Below the pieces are notes generated by a model, which searched no databases, was not told the origin of the DNA, and was given only the letters and a program-made list of their open reading frames with translations. A DNA stretch of 64,000 nt from Pantoea anthophila (GTDB taxonomy: Bacteria; Pseudomonadota; Gammaproteobacteria; Enterobacterales; Enterobacteriaceae), in contig NZ_VHIZ01000050.1 in NCBI RefSeq assembly GCF_006494375.1, forward strand, positions 124,001 to 188,000, written 5' to 3'. How positions within the stretch are numbered: the first letter of the stretch is position 1; every line of letters begins with the position of its first letter. This document shows positions 1-9,682 of this stretch, in pieces. Made by a program: the position numbers and the translations under genes.

Positions 1-1979
1 CCCCATGGCGTCGCATCGTCATCACGCTGCGGGGAGTTCCAGACGACTTCCCAGCCAAGGAAGGCGCTGACCACAAACACGGTGTGGAACAGCATGCGCA
101 CCGGGGCCAGCAGCACCGAAAACAGCGTTTCCAGCACCAGTGACAACAGCACGCGTAGTGCGCCACCGTAAGGCTTCGCCCCTTTAAACCAGATCAGCAC
201 CACGCTCAGCAGCTTCGGCAGGAACAGAAGCACCATCGTGGTCGAGAACAGCGCTATCGCCAGCTCCGGACGCCACTGCGGCCAGACCGGGAAGAGCTGT
301 CGCGGCTGCAGGAAGTAGGTCGGCTCCATAAGCGTATGCACGACCTGCAGGGCCGTGGAAAGCGCCAGGAACAGGAACCATAACGGAGCTGACAGGTAGG
401 ACATCACGCCGGTCAGGAACACCGCACGGTGAACCGGGTGCATCCCTTTTACCAGGAACAGACGGAAGTTCATCAGGTTACCATGGCACCAGCGGCGGTC
501 ACGCTTCAGCTCATCCAGCAGGTTCGGCGGCAGTTCTTCATAAGAACCTGGCAGGTCATAGGCGATCCAGACGCCCCAGCCGGCACGACGCATCAGTGCC
601 GCCTCGACGAAGTCATGCGACATGATCGAGCCCGCAAACGACCCTTCGCCCGGTAATGGCGCCAGCGCACAGTGCTCGATGAAGGGTTTCACGCGGATAA
701 TGGCGTTGTGACCCCAGTAGTGCGACTCGCCCAGCTGCCAGAAGTGCAGACCGGCGGTAAACAGCGGACCATAGACGCGGGTCGCGAACTGCTGACAGCG
801 CGCATAGAGCGTATCCATTCCTGAGGCTTTCGGCGACGACTGGATGATCCCGGCGTTCGGGTTAGCCTCCATCATACGCACCAGGCCGGTCAGGCACTCG
901 CCACTCATGACGCTATCGGCATCCAGCACGACCATGTAGCTGTAGTTGCTGCCCCAGCGACGACAGAAGTCATCGATGTTGCCGCTTTTACGCTTCACAC
1001 GACGACGGCGACGGCGATAGAAGATCTTGCCTGCCCCGCCGACGTCACGGACCAGTTCCATCCAGGCTTTCTGTTCGGCAACGGCGATATCCGCATCGTA
1101 GCTGTCACTGAGGATGTAGACGTCAAAGTGCTCTGCGTTACCGGTGCGAACCACAGACTCCCAGGTCGCACGCAGACCGGCGTAAACACGCTCTACGTCT
1201 TCATTACAGATCGGCATAATCAGCGCGGTGCGATGCGCCGGATTCAGCGGCTCATCCCCGACCGTGGAGTAGGAGATGCTGTATTTATCGCGCCCGATCA
1301 GCAGCTGCAGGAAGCCCATCAGGGCGGTCCAGAAACCGGCTGACACCCAGCAAAACAGAATGGCAAACAGGAACAGGATGCCGGTCTGAAGCACATACGG
1401 CAGGATCTGCATCACTGACTGCTGCCAGTTCTGGTTGATCATCTCCATCGGGTCCAGCAGCGTCCAGCCCTGATAGGGCAGAATGCTCTTCATGTACCAG
1501 GTGGCGACCACGGTCTGGAAAATCGTCAGGATCAGCAGAATGTAGCGACGAATCGAACCGACATGACGCCACTTCTCTTCGGCTCGCTGCTCTTCCGCAC
1601 TGGCGTAGCGCGGCACAGATTTGCGTCCACGCAGAGAGTCCCAGGCGCGGGCAACCGGGTTGGTGCGCCACGCTTCCGGGAACATCAGTGAACGTTTGAC
1701 TTTGGGCATCGCCTTCAGCGTGGTGCGGTCGAGGTAATCTTTACCTAGCTGCTGACCGCCCGCCAGTGCATCGGGCCAGGCCATTTCCACCCGCGATGAG
1801 ACCGATTTTAATGGCGCATCGTCGGGACGGTCACTGGCTGCGACATCCCTGCCCAGCACATCATGAATGAAGTGGAACGCACTGGCATTCTGCAATGAGA
1901 CGCTCAGGCGAGACTTCCCTGCCGCATCCAGCGGCAGAGATTCCACATAACGTTGAGGTGTAAAAGTCGATTTATTCAT
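1..1979 (-). CDS. opgH: Glucans biosynthesis glucosyltransferase H (partial, 3' end outside window)
   Basis: Inner-membrane glycosyltransferase that polymerises UDP-glucose into the beta-1,2 backbone of osmoregulated periplasmic glucans and moves it across the membrane. About 659 N-terminal codons are present and the rest runs off the left edge (E. coli MdoH is about 847 residues). Visible features are a long soluble N-terminus, a hydrophobic pair of spans before the GT2 domain, a LDADS nucleotide-sugar motif, a MSHDF segment, and RDRRW, the processive-GT2 signature. Further membrane spans follow. The ATG at 1977-1979 overlaps the opgG stop by 8 bases, so the two genes are translationally coupled as in E. 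coli. Identity is based on near-continuous similarity to MdoH as I know it. Confidence 0.97.
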   Translation of the reverse strand, partial: MNKSTFTPQRYVESLPLDAAGKSRLSVSLQNASAFHFIHDVLGRDVAASDRPDDAPLKSVSSRVEMAWPDALAGGQQLGKDYLDRTTLKAMPKVKRSLMFPEAWRTNPVARAWDSLRGRKSVPRYASAEEQRAEEKWRHVGSIRRYILLILTIFQTVVATWYMKSILPYQGWTLLDPMEMINQNWQQSVMQILPYVLQTGILFLFAILFCWVSAGFWTALMGFLQLLIGRDKYSISYSTVGDEPLNPAHRTALIMPICNEDVERVYAGLRATWESVVRTGNAEHFDVYILSDSYDADIAVAEQKAWMELVRDVGGAGKIFYRRRRRRVKRKSGNIDDFCRRWGSNYSYMVVLDADSVMSGECLTGLVRMMEANPNAGIIQSSPKASGMDTLYARCQQFATRVYGPLFTAGLHFWQLGESHYWGHNAIIRVKPFIEHCALAPLPGEGSFAGSIMSHDFVEAALMRRAGWGVWIAYDLPGSYEELPPNLLDELKRDRRWCHGNLMNFRLFLVKGMHPVHRAVFLTGVMSYLSAPLWFLFLALSTALQVVHTLMEPTYFLQPRQLFPVWPQWRPELAIALFSTTMVLLFLPKLLSVVLIWFKGAKPYGGALRVLLSLVLETLFSVLLAPVRMLFHTVFVVSAFLGWEVVWNSPQRDDDATPW

Positions 1980-3537
1980 TGGCAGGTAACTGATAGCTCC
2001 AGGTTTCCGTCAATGTCTTGTCGCCGCTAACCAGCGCCGCACGCATTTCGGTGGACTGCTTGGCATCTTTCACACGCAGACGCAACACCAGACGCCAGCC
2101 TTTAGTGACCGGGTTATAACGTACGCTCTGCTCAACCACTTCAGCGTTTTTACCGACGCTGACCTGCGGGGTCACCTGACTGTTTTCCGCCATCTTACTC
2201 ATGTCTTTACCCACGAAGTCGATGGTGAAAGCCACGGTGCCATCCGGCTGACGCACCAGGTTCGACTGCTTCACGTCACCCGCTGAGCGCAGGGTGTTTT
2301 TGACCCAGGCAATGTCATCCGAGTGCAGCTGCTTCTCGTCGCGCGAGAAGTGCAGGCGATATTTGAAGTTCATCTCTTTGCCAGGCTCTGGCAGCGTCTC
2401 CGGCGTCCAGAACGCAACGATGTTATCATTGGTTTCATCGGCCGTCGGGATCTCAACCAGTTCAACCCGGCCTTTACCCCAGTCGCCTAATGGCTCCACC
2501 CAGCCGCTTGGGCGCAGGTCATAGCGGTCATCCAGATCCTGATAGTTGCTGAAGTCACGCCCGCGCTGCAGCAGACCAAAGCCTTTCGGATTCTCGATGG
2601 TGTAGGTGCTCACCGCCAGATGGCGCGGGTTGTTCAGCGGACGCCAGATCCACTCTCCGTTGCCATTGTGGATAGAGAGGCCGTCAGAGTCATGCAGCGC
2701 CGGACGGAAGTTATTCACTGTCGATGGCTGGTTCTGGCCAAACAGGAACATACTGGTCAGCGGAGCAATACCCAGTTTGCCGACGTTGTCACGCAGGTAA
2801 ACTTTGGACTGCACATCCACGGTAGAGGCTTCACCCGGACGCAGTACGAAGCGATACGCACCCGTCGCACGAGGCGAATCGAGCAGCGCATAGATCACCA
2901 GCTGTTTGTCCTGAGGTTTTGGACGCTCAATCCAGAACTCTTTAAAACGCGGGAACTCTTCACCGGACGGCAATGCCGTATCGATGGCGAGTCCACGCGC
3001 CGACAGGCCATAGACCTGACCGGCACCGATTACACGGAAATAGCTGGCGCCCAGGAAGCTGGCGATCTCATCGTTTTTACCCTTGTTATTAAGCGGGTAA
3101 AGCACTTTGAAACCGGCAAAACCGAGGTTTTTAACGGCGTCAGCGTCATGTTTTACGTTACCGAAATTGAAATAATCGGGGCTGTATTTGATCTCACGCA
3201 CCGCGCTGGCGGTCACTTCGTTGATCTGCACCGGGGTATCGAAATACATCCCCTGGTGATAGAACTCCAGCTTGAACGGCGTGCGCAGTTTGCCCCAGTA
3301 CGCTTTATCGTGGTTAAACTGGATCTGCTGATAGTCAGCAAATTTCATTTCACGAAATTGAGAGGGTAAATTGCTTTTAGGCGCTTCGAAGCTTTTCCCT
3401 GCCAACGCTTTGGCTTGTGTGGCAACATCATCAATGTTAAACGCCCAACTGTTATTGGCATATAACGCCAGCAGAACCGCAGTACCAATCCAGCGTACCT
3501 TCATCAGTCCGGCTTTATTTTTTTCTTTAGTCAGCAC
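1972..3537 (-). CDS. opgG: Glucans biosynthesis protein G, periplasmic
   Basis: Periplasmic protein needed to build and branch osmoregulated periplasmic glucans, working with OpgH. The sequence follows E. coli MdoG almost throughout, including the mature start after the AFNID signal-cleavage region, the [20 protein letters not shown] block, and the identical C-terminus [10 protein letters not shown] Sec signal peptide with a hydrophobic core (about residues 16-32 from the first start) precedes the mature domain. Two starts are possible. A GTG at 3535-3537 has a very purine-rich AAGGGGGG ribosome site. An internal ATG at 3502-3504 gives the MKVRW start that resembles the E. coli protein. I list the longer form. 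First gene of the opgGH operon, divergent from opgC. Confidence 0.97.
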   Translation of the reverse strand: MLTKEKNKAGLMKVRWIGTAVLLALYANNSWAFNIDDVATQAKALAGKSFEAPKSNLPSQFREMKFADYQQIQFNHDKAYWGKLRTPFKLEFYHQGMYFDTPVQINEVTASAVREIKYSPDYFNFGNVKHDADAVKNLGFAGFKVLYPLNNKGKNDEIASFLGASYFRVIGAGQVYGLSARGLAIDTALPSGEEFPRFKEFWIERPKPQDKQLVIYALLDSPRATGAYRFVLRPGEASTVDVQSKVYLRDNVGKLGIAPLTSMFLFGQNQPSTVNNFRPALHDSDGLSIHNGNGEWIWRPLNNPRHLAVSTYTIENPKGFGLLQRGRDFSNYQDLDDRYDLRPSGWVEPLGDWGKGRVELVEIPTADETNDNIVAFWTPETLPEPGKEMNFKYRLHFSRDEKQLHSDDIAWVKNTLRSAGDVKQSNLVRQPDGTVAFTIDFVGKDMSKMAENSQVTPQVSVGKNAEVVEQSVRYNPVTKGWRLVLRLRVKDAKQSTEMRAALVSGDKTLTETWSYQLPANE

Positions 3538-3775
3538 ATCCCCCCCTTTCGTGTGCTTAAATCAAACCCGTTTATCTTAAAGGATTATTCGGTTTTCCGA
3601 CAGCTTATGCGCAACATTGTTCCCGCATTTCGTCAGGCTTAACGCTACTTTTAGGACAATTAGACACTACGGATTCCACTGATAGTATACCCGGTTTATG
3701 GCAGGTAGAATTTTACCCGGACATAATCCGGTTTCAGGGTGAAACTGGCTAACCGTACTAACGAACTGGAACTTT
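3538..3775. promoter_or_regulatory. Divergent intergenic region between opgG and opgC
   Basis: These 238 bases separate the divergent opgGH and opgC genes and must hold both promoters. The stretch is more AT-rich than the flanking genes. A plausible plus-strand -10 element, TATACC, lies near 3687-3692 and TAGAAT lies near 3716, but neither has a convincing -35. Osmotic control of opgGH is known in E. coli; no specific operator is recognised here. Confidence 0.4.
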
Positions 3776-4906
3776 ATGAGTACTGTAAAACCTGAACGTG
3801 AATATTTCCTCGACTCTATCCGCGCCTATCTGATGTTGCTGGGGGTACCGTTTCACGTTTCCCTCATCTACTCCGCGCAGAAATGGGCAGTGAACAGCCA
3901 GGAAGCCTCGTTATGGCTGACGCTGCTGAATGATTTTATTCATGCATTTCGCATGCAGGTGTTCTTTGTTATCTCGGGTTATTTCTCCTACATGCTCTAT
4001 TTGCGCTATCAGCCGCGGCGTTTCCTGAAGGTGCGTCTGGAGCGCGTCGGGATCCCCATGCTCACTGCGGTGCCGCTGATTACGCTGCCACAATTTTTCA
4101 TGCTGAAAGCCTGGACAGATAAGCTGGCCGACTGGCCCCGCTTCACCCCCTATCAGAAGTTCAATAACCTGATGTGGGAGCTGATTTCACACCTGTGGTT
4201 TCTGGTGGTGCTGGTGATGCTGACTACGCTGGGTATGGTGACGTTTCGCTGGCTGCGCGACCAGCACCGCGCAATCGACTACACGCGGGTCGGCTGGGGT
4301 ACGCTGACGGTGGGTGTACTGGCCTGGGCCCTGCTCTGGTGTGTGTTCCGCCGTCTGGTGTTTATCTTCCAGCCCGCCTGGCTGATGGATGGTCTGTTCA
4401 ATATCATCGTGATGCAGACGCTCTTCTACCTGCCCTTCTTTATGCTGGGCGCACTGGCGTGGAAACATCCGCCGCTGAAAGCGCTGTTTGTGCGGTTTAA
4501 TCCGGTGATGTGGATTGGCGCGCTGCTGCTGTTTATCGCCTACTGCACCAATCAGCGTCTGAGCAGTGGCGATGGCTGGCTGTATGAGCTGGATGCGCTG
4601 ATTACCACACTGATGGGTCTCTGCATGCTGAATGTCTGCTTCTGCTTTGGTCATAAGCTGCTGAATGCGCATTCGCCGCGCATTATGTATCTGGTTAATG
4701 CGTCGCTGTTTATCTATCTGGTGCACCATCCGCTGACGCTGCTGTATGGCATTTATGTCACGCCACGGATTGAAAACAACACGCTGGGGTTCTTTGTCGG
4801 CTTACTGATGGTGTTTGGCATCGCGTTTCTGCTGTATGAGATCCACCTGCGCATTCCACTGCTGCGGTTCCTGTTTTCGGGAAAGTTTGAGCGTAAAGAG
4901 GTCTGA
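3776..4906 (+). CDS. opgC: Glucans biosynthesis protein C, OPG succinyl/acyltransferase
   Basis: Multi-span inner-membrane acyltransferase that adds succinyl groups to osmoregulated periplasmic glucans. It is 376 residues long (E. coli OpgC is 385) and opens with [20 protein letters not shown], the acyltransferase-3 signature that carries the catalytic His. About ten hydrophobic segments follow. The VHHPLTL segment near residue 325 is typical of the family. The gene is divergent from opgGH and convergent with clsC, as in E. coli. The ATG is preceded by a GGAAC ribosome-site-like sequence. There are no frame problems. Confidence 0.95.
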   Translation: MSTVKPEREYFLDSIRAYLMLLGVPFHVSLIYSAQKWAVNSQEASLWLTLLNDFIHAFRMQVFFVISGYFSYMLYLRYQPRRFLKVRLERVGIPMLTAVPLITLPQFFMLKAWTDKLADWPRFTPYQKFNNLMWELISHLWFLVVLVMLTTLGMVTFRWLRDQHRAIDYTRVGWGTLTVGVLAWALLWCVFRRLVFIFQPAWLMDGLFNIIVMQTLFYLPFFMLGALAWKHPPLKALFVRFNPVMWIGALLLFIAYCTNQRLSSGDGWLYELDALITTLMGLCMLNVCFCFGHKLLNAHSPRIMYLVNASLFIYLVHHPLTLLYGIYVTPRIENNTLGFFVGLLMVFGIAFLLYEIHLRIPLLRFLFSGKFERKEV

Positions 4907-4966
4907 CGAAGCATGTGAGGCAGGGCGCACCGGCTTTCATCGTCGGGCGCCTGGTGAGCAGGCTCA

Positions 4967-5067
4967 GGGAGGCTGTACCTTACGCAAAGACGCAAAACCG
5001 CCATCCCTGGCAGGCTCAGCGCGGGCCATCCCTGGCCCGCTATGCTTTGCTACAGGTACAGCCTCCC
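4967..5067. repeat. Nested inverted-repeat element between opgC and clsC
   Basis: A 14-base arm at 4967-4980 (GGGAGGCTGTACCT) has an exact reverse complement at 5054-5067. Between them lie two smaller hairpins sharing a core. GCCATCCCTGGC is centred near 5006. GCGGGCCATCCCTGGCCCGC occupies 5021-5040. The whole can fold into one long branched stem. It sits between convergent genes, so it could act as a bidirectional terminator or be a dispersed intergenic repeat (REP/MITE-like). I see no second copy in this window and cannot name the family. Confidence 0.6.
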
Positions 5068-5146
5068 ATCGCTTTACGTCGGGCAGTCGCCTGTAAGAGT
5101 CCCGCCCTGAAGTAATGGTCGCCATGAAGCAACGCCTCCGGGATGA

Positions 5147-5182
5147 GCCTGCGCATGTGCCTGTACAGGTGCGCACGCAGGC
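5147..5182. repeat. Imperfect palindrome just downstream of clsC
   Basis: A 36-base near-palindrome centred on CCTGTACAGG, with outer arms GCCTGCG and CGCAGGC and only two clear mismatches between. It ends seven bases before the clsC stop on the opposite strand. It has no T-run, so it is not a textbook terminator. It may stabilise transcript ends or belong with the repeat at 4967-5067. Confidence 0.45.
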
Positions 5183-5188
5183 GCAGGC

Positions 5189-6649
5189 TTACAGCAGCCA
5201 CTCAATCGGCAGTCGCCACACCAGCCGCACCTGCAGTCGTTGCCACCAGGAGCAGTCCGGTTCGTGCTTATGCACAATCTGCTGCGGCTCGTCCGGATAC
5301 TCCAGCCAGTTCACCCGCCCCCACTTATCCAGCCGCAGTGTCCAGGCCCGATCACGCATCGACTGACTGAAGCGCTGGTGCGTTTCTCCGGCCAGTGCCG
5401 CACTCTCAATCACCAGCCCCATTTCAGTATTCAGCACCGCTGAGCGCGGATCGAAGTTAAAGGAGCCGATAAACAACGTCTTTTGATCCACCGAGAACGT
5501 TTTTGCGTGCAGGCTGGAGCCCGAGTTACCGGTTAACCCCCGGTCGTGCGGCGCATCCTGCATGGCCGCCTGCGGTTTCAGCTCATAAAGCGCAATGCCG
5601 TGACGCAGCAGCTTTTTGCGCCACCGGGCGTAACCGGCATGAACAATCGACACGTCATTGGCCGCCAGCGAATTGGTCAGAATGGCGATCTTCACCCCTT
5701 TGCGTTTCAGCGCCAGCAGCTGAGCGACGCCCGCGCGGGTCGGCACAAAGTAAGCTGAGATAATATCGAACTGTTCTTGTGGCGTGCCAATCACCTCCAG
5801 CATACGCTGCGGCAGCAGGCTTTTCGCGCGCGCTTTACCCAGCCCCTTGCGCGGGTCATCACTCAGCAGACGTGCTTTTGCCCAGGTCAGATCCAGCGTG
5901 CCCTGCGCCATCTCCTGCAGCAGCGACGCGTTTTCCAGCCGCTGAAGATAGCGCTGCACCGGCTCACTGTGACGCCATTCGGAGGGCAGGCTCACGCTAT
6001 CCTCGTCCGGTTCATCATCATCCAGCACCTGCTGCAGCGGCGCGACCGGCTTACTGTGCCAGTAGCGTTCAAAATCCCCGGCCACCTCGCTGACCACCGG
6101 CCCAATCGCCATGACGTCGAGATCGGCAAACAGCGGCTCATTACCGGTGCCAAAATATTCATCGCCAATGTTGCGCCCGCCCACAATGGTGGTGACACCA
6201 TCCACGGTGAAGCTTTTGTTATGCATCCGCCGGTTCAGACGGGCGAAGTCAGTGAGATAGCCCAGTGCGCGCAGGGTGCGAAAAGAGAAAGGATTGAAGA
6301 GCCGCACCTCAATATTGGGGTGGCGGTTGAGCTGAGCAAGGGTGTCATCCAGGCCTGGCGTATTGTTATCATCCAGCAGCAGTCGTACCTTTACGCCGCG
6401 GCGCGCCGCCTCCAGCATGGCGCTGAACAGCAGGCGGCCAGAGAGATCGTTTTGCCAGATGTAGTACTGAATATCGAGTGACCGCGCCGCCTTTTGCATC
6501 AGCAGATAGCGTGCAGCGAACGCATCCAGCCCGTCGCTGAGAGGATGGATGCCGCTCAGCCCCGGATGGCGCTGACACTGAGGGGCCAGCTTTGTTTCCA
6601 GCCAGCTGGCAGGCTCCGGTGAGTGGGCGAGTTCAAACGCTTCGGTCAT
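5189..6649 (-). CDS. clsC: Cardiolipin synthase C, phospholipase D family
   Basis: Phospholipase D superfamily enzyme that makes cardiolipin from phosphatidylglycerol and phosphatidylethanolamine at the inner membrane. From the ATG at 6647-6649 the product is 486 residues (E. coli ClsC is about 473). Two HKD catalytic motifs are visible: H143-K145-D150 (MHNKSFTVD) and H381-K383-D388 (LHAKTFSVD). A longer reading frame continues upstream to 6784, but the 6649 start has an AGGGA ribosome site at good distance and matches the known N-terminus, while the extension has no such support. Convergent with opgC; E. coli has the same neighbourhood. E. coli ClsC works with YmdB, which is not in this window. 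Confidence 0.95.
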   Translation of the reverse strand: MTEAFELAHSPEPASWLETKLAPQCQRHPGLSGIHPLSDGLDAFAARYLLMQKAARSLDIQYYIWQNDLSGRLLFSAMLEAARRGVKVRLLLDDNNTPGLDDTLAQLNRHPNIEVRLFNPFSFRTLRALGYLTDFARLNRRMHNKSFTVDGVTTIVGGRNIGDEYFGTGNEPLFADLDVMAIGPVVSEVAGDFERYWHSKPVAPLQQVLDDDEPDEDSVSLPSEWRHSEPVQRYLQRLENASLLQEMAQGTLDLTWAKARLLSDDPRKGLGKARAKSLLPQRMLEVIGTPQEQFDIISAYFVPTRAGVAQLLALKRKGVKIAILTNSLAANDVSIVHAGYARWRKKLLRHGIALYELKPQAAMQDAPHDRGLTGNSGSSLHAKTFSVDQKTLFIGSFNFDPRSAVLNTEMGLVIESAALAGETHQRFSQSMRDRAWTLRLDKWGRVNWLEYPDEPQQIVHKHEPDCSWWQRLQVRLVWRLPIEWLL

Positions 6650-6804
6650 GACAATTCCCTGTATATGGCAGTTATTTTTATTATTCCCCGGTCCCACCGC
6701 TGAGGCTATACCTCTGTTCCGACTTAGCAAAAAGTCGCGGGCGTTTTTTAGTCTAGACTTAACCGGACGATCTGTGACCGGCAATGCTCCGGCAGGAGAG
6801 GAAT

Positions 6805-7968
6805 ATGTCTCATCACCCCCTTTTTGATGCCAGCCAGCGCCACCATCCCCGTCTGTTTCGCAGTTTTTTCCAGGGCAGCTTCCCCTGCTCCACGGCCTGC
6901 CGCACGCCCGGAAAACGGCTCGATATGGTCATCAGCAGTGGGCATGACATGCTACTGGAAAAGGATTATGCGGCCCTGGCTGAGCAGCATCTGCTGACCG
7001 CCCGCGACGGCGCACGCTGGCACCTGATTGAGAAGGTGCCGGGTCACTATGACTGGCAGAGCTTTCTGCCGATGGTTGAGGCAGCGCGGCGTCAGCAGGT
7101 AGAGATCATCTGGGAGCTGGCTCACTTTGGCTATCCGGATCATCTTAATATCTGGAAAGCGGAATTTGTTGACCATTTTAGCCGTTTCGCCCGCGCAATG
7201 GCGCAGCTAATGCGCGATGAAGGCATTGAAAATCCCTTCTTTACGCCGGTTAATCAAATCTCATTCTGGTCATGGGCCGGGGCGGAGGTGGCCTGGTTCA
7301 ATCCGCATGCCGCAGGGCGCGGCAAAGAGCTGAAGCGCCAGCTGGTGCGAGCGTCTCTGGCGGCGATCCATGCCATCCGGGAGGTCTATCCGGGGGCGCG
7401 GTTTGTGCTGACCGACCCGCTGGTGCAGATCGCCCATCATCCCACTAATCCGGACAGCAAACCCTACGCCGATGCCCAGCATCAGGCGCAGTTCGAAGCC
7501 TGGGATATGCTGGCCGGTCGCGTGGATAAAGAGCTGGGCGGCAGCGAAGATTGCCTGGATATTCTCGGCCTCAACTACTATCCCGATAACCACTGGTTTT
7601 TCCCCGATCAGCCGATGTCGCTGGAGGAGCCGGAGCGGGTGCCGCTGCACATTCTGCTGGCGCAGTGCTGGCAGCGCTTCCAGCGCCCGATGCTGATTGC
7701 CGAAACCGGCGCGGAGGGCGAGGCCCGTGCCCCCTGGCTGCAGGAGGTCAGTGAGAACGTGGCGGTGGCGCTGGATCAGGGGATTGCCGTAGAAGGCATT
7801 TCGCTCTATCCCGTGGTGGAGTATCCCGCGTGGGCGGATGACCGCCGTTCGCCTGGCCCGCTGCTGGGATTAGCGGACCCCAATGGCAACCGTAATCTGC
7901 ATGAAGCCCTGGCGCTGATACTGCGCAGCCAGCAGATCAGGTTCACGGCACGCGATCAGACATGCTGA
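6805..7968 (+). CDS. Clan-A glycoside-hydrolase-like TIM-barrel protein, function unknown
   Basis: A 387-residue cytoplasmic protein with no signal peptide. Sequence features suggest a (beta/alpha)8 glycosidase of the GH1-like clan. E300 in MLIAETG lies where GH1 enzymes carry the nucleophile (ITENG). A conserved-looking TPVNQISFWSWAG segment (residues 147-159) lies where the acid/base Glu of an Asn-Glu pair would be, but the residue is Gln151. The substrate cannot be told. The ATG at 6805 has an AGGAGAGG ribosome site; an upstream in-frame ATG at 6784 lacks one. Divergent from clsC. The last 13 bases overlap a small gene on the other strand. It could be active on an activated glycoside, as in plant myrosinases, or be a non-catalytic homologue. 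Confidence 0.6.
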   Translation: MSHHPLFDASQRHHPRLFRSFFQGSFPCSTACRTPGKRLDMVISSGHDMLLEKDYAALAEQHLLTARDGARWHLIEKVPGHYDWQSFLPMVEAARRQQVEIIWELAHFGYPDHLNIWKAEFVDHFSRFARAMAQLMRDEGIENPFFTPVNQISFWSWAGAEVAWFNPHAAGRGKELKRQLVRASLAAIHAIREVYPGARFVLTDPLVQIAHHPTNPDSKPYADAQHQAQFEAWDMLAGRVDKELGGSEDCLDILGLNYYPDNHWFFPDQPMSLEEPERVPLHILLAQCWQRFQRPMLIAETGAEGEARAPWLQEVSENVAVALDQGIAVEGISLYPVVEYPAWADDRRSPGPLLGLADPNGNRNLHEALALILRSQQIRFTARDQTC

Positions 7969-8129
7969 GCGGGTGGCTTTTTGGGGTGGCAGGACTGAAC
8001 GTCGAGTGAAGGATCGGCAGGATGCCGGACATCGGTCAGCCAGACCATGGTAAACAGGAAGGTAACGCCGATCAGGCAGGCCGCCAGCAGACCGATAATG
8101 GCGATCAATTTGTCATCTCTGGATTCCAT
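7956..8129 (-). CDS. Small single-span membrane protein (57 aa), unknown
   Basis: A short frame whose ATG at 8127-8129 is preceded by AAGGAGAGGG, among the best ribosome sites in the window. The product starts with a charged segment (MESRDDK), then a hydrophobic stretch of about 22 residues (LIAIIGLLAACLIGVTFLF), then a polar Pro/His-rich tail with one Cys. This predicts one inner-membrane span. It follows another one-span small protein (8170-8313) by 40 bases on the same strand, so the two probably form a unit. Its end overlaps the convergent glycosidase-like gene by 13 bases. I do not recognise the family. Confidence 0.6.
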   Translation of the reverse strand: MESRDDKLIAIIGLLAACLIGVTFLFTMVWLTDVRHPADPSLDVQSCHPKKPPAQHV

Positions 8130-8169
8130 TGCCCTCTCCTTATTCCCTGCGCTGACGCAGCGGTCTCTG

Positions 8170-8313
8170 TCAGCTCATCCAGAGCGTAATCATCAGGACG
8201 AAGATTATAAGCGTTACCGAGGTCACCGCAAGCACCACTATCGCAAAGTGCGCATCGTCCATGGAGTGGCGAATCGGCTCATCGTGATCATCGGGCGGCA
8301 AAGGTAACGACAT
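8170..8313 (-). CDS. Small single-span membrane protein (47 aa), unknown
   Basis: The ATG at 8311-8313 has an AGGA ribosome site six bases upstream. The 47-residue product has an acidic, His-containing N-terminus (PPDDHDEPIRHSMDD) followed by a strongly hydrophobic segment of about 24 residues reaching almost to the C-terminus. This suggests a tail-anchored or single-span inner-membrane peptide. It is the first of two adjacent small membrane genes that lie downstream of the APE operon terminator on the same strand, so it probably has its own promoter in 8314-8409. No named family is recognised. A longer upstream reading frame exists but has no ribosome site or protein-like composition. Confidence 0.6.
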   Translation of the reverse strand: MSLPLPPDDHDEPIRHSMDDAHFAIVVLAVTSVTLIIFVLMITLWMS

Positions 8314-8409
8314 AACTATCCTGTGAAAAAGCATGGGCCGCCGGGAGTGATGCGGTGCGTGACAGTGTAGATGAAAGGCGGAGTGACGTCTGTTTCTTTC
8401 GTCCGGGAA

Positions 8410-8440
8410 ATAAACCCGCCCGTGCCAGGACGGCACGGGC
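8410..8440 (-). terminator. Rho-independent terminator of the APE operon
   Basis: Nine-base stem, GCCCGTGCC at 8418-8426 and GGCACGGGC at 8432-8440, loop of five, followed on the minus strand by GGGTTTATTT. It begins seven bases after the apeR stop, so it should end the long APE transcript. Confidence 0.75.
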
Positions 8441-8446
8441 CGGTGA

Positions 8447-9682
8447 TCAGGCGCCGCGCCAGCGTCTGAAGATCAGTGAGGTGTTGATGCCCCCAAAGGC
8501 AAAGTTGTTGCTCTGAATGTAGTCGGTATCAATCTCACGAGGCGCGCCCATGATGTAATCCAGCTGCCCGGCGTCAGCGGCAGGCTGCGTCAGGTTCAGC
8601 GTCGGCGCAAACCACCCTTCCCGCATCATCTCAATGCTCATCCAGGCTTCCAGCGCGCCACAGGCCCCCAGCGTATGGCCGAAATAGGATTTCAGCGATG
8701 AGACGGGTGTCGTGTCGCCATAGACCGCCGCCGTGGCGAGACTTTCGGCCATGTCGCCCCGCTCAGTGGCGGTTCCGTGCGCATTCACATACCCGATTTC
8801 AGCGGCGGTAATCCCGGCGCTTTGCAACGCCCGCTCGATACAGATCTGCATGGTTTCCCGCTGCGGCTGGGTGATGTGCGCCGCGTCGCAGTTGGTATGA
8901 AAGCCGGTAAGTTCCGCGTAAATGGTTGCGCCACGCGCCTGCGCATGTTCCAGCGACTCCAGAATGAGCGTTCCGGCGCCTTCACCAATCACCAGGCCAT
9001 CACGCTGCTGGTCAAAAGGTGCCGGCGTGGTGTGGGGCGCATCGTTGCGCTGACTGGTGGCAAACAGGGTGTCGAACACCGCTGCTTCTGACGGGCAGAG
9101 CTCCTCTGCCCCGCCAGCAACCATCACCGTCTGATAGCCGTGACGAATCGCCTCCCAGGCGTAGCCAATCGCCTGGCTGCCGGAGGTGCAGGCGCTGGAC
9201 GTCGGGATCACCCGGCCGCGCAGGCCGAAAAAGAGTCCGGCATTGACGGCGGTGGTGTGTGGCATCATCTGAACATAGGTGGTGCCGGTAATATTGTTGG
9301 TGTGCTTTTCCGTCAGCATGGTGGCGAACTCGCTGACCGGCCCGGTGCTGCCGGTCGACGAGCCGTAGGCGATACCGGTTTCGCCGCTGGTCAGCACCGG
9401 ATGGTCAATCAGGCCCGCCTGGGTCAGCGCCAGCTCGGTAGCGCGCGTGGCCAGCAGCGACACGCGACCCATCGCGCGGATGCGCTTGCGGGTGTAATGC
9501 GCCGGCAGCGCAAAGTCATCAATCGGTGCACCCAGCAGCGTATGCAGCCCGTCATAGACCTGCCACTCCGGCATAAAGCGCACGGCATTACGCCCCGCCC
9601 GGATCCGCGCCGAGACTTCAGCCCAGGACTCCCCGAAGGCGGTGACGCCGCCCATGCCCGTCACGACGACACGATGGATCAC
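8447..9682 (-). CDS. apeR: APE beta-ketoacyl-ACP synthase ApeR
   Basis: FabF/FabB-type condensing enzyme and last gene of the aryl polyene operon. The Cys-His-His triad is complete: C165 in SSACTSG, H302 in NAHGTATERGD and H336 in SYFGHTLGACG. At 411 residues it is a full-length ketosynthase. In studied APE systems ApeR is a second ketosynthase beside the ApeO/ApeC pair, thought to act in priming or early elongation. It starts at a GTG (9680-9682) that overlaps the apeQ stop by four bases, and a strong terminator follows its stop. Assignment rests on the enzyme motifs and on its position in a syntenic APE cluster. Confidence 0.9.
   Translation of the reverse strand: MIHRVVVTGMGGVTAFGESWAEVSARIRAGRNAVRFMPEWQVYDGLHTLLGAPIDDFALPAHYTRKRIRAMGRVSLLATRATELALTQAGLIDHPVLTSGETGIAYGSSTGSTGPVSEFATMLTEKHTNNITGTTYVQMMPHTTAVNAGLFFGLRGRVIPTSSACTSGSQAIGYAWEAIRHGYQTVMVAGGAEELCPSEAAVFDTLFATSQRNDAPHTTPAPFDQQRDGLVIGEGAGTLILESLEHAQARGATIYAELTGFHTNCDAAHITQPQRETMQICIERALQSAGITAAEIGYVNAHGTATERGDMAESLATAAVYGDTTPVSSLKSYFGHTLGACGALEAWMSIEMMREGWFAPTLNLTQPAADAGQLDYIMGAPREIDTDYIQSNNFAFGGINTSLIFRRWRGA

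Noticed and set aside
2620..3369. 249-codon frame antisense to opgG
   Set aside because: opgG is a full-length conserved gene; the antisense frame is a by-product of its codon use.
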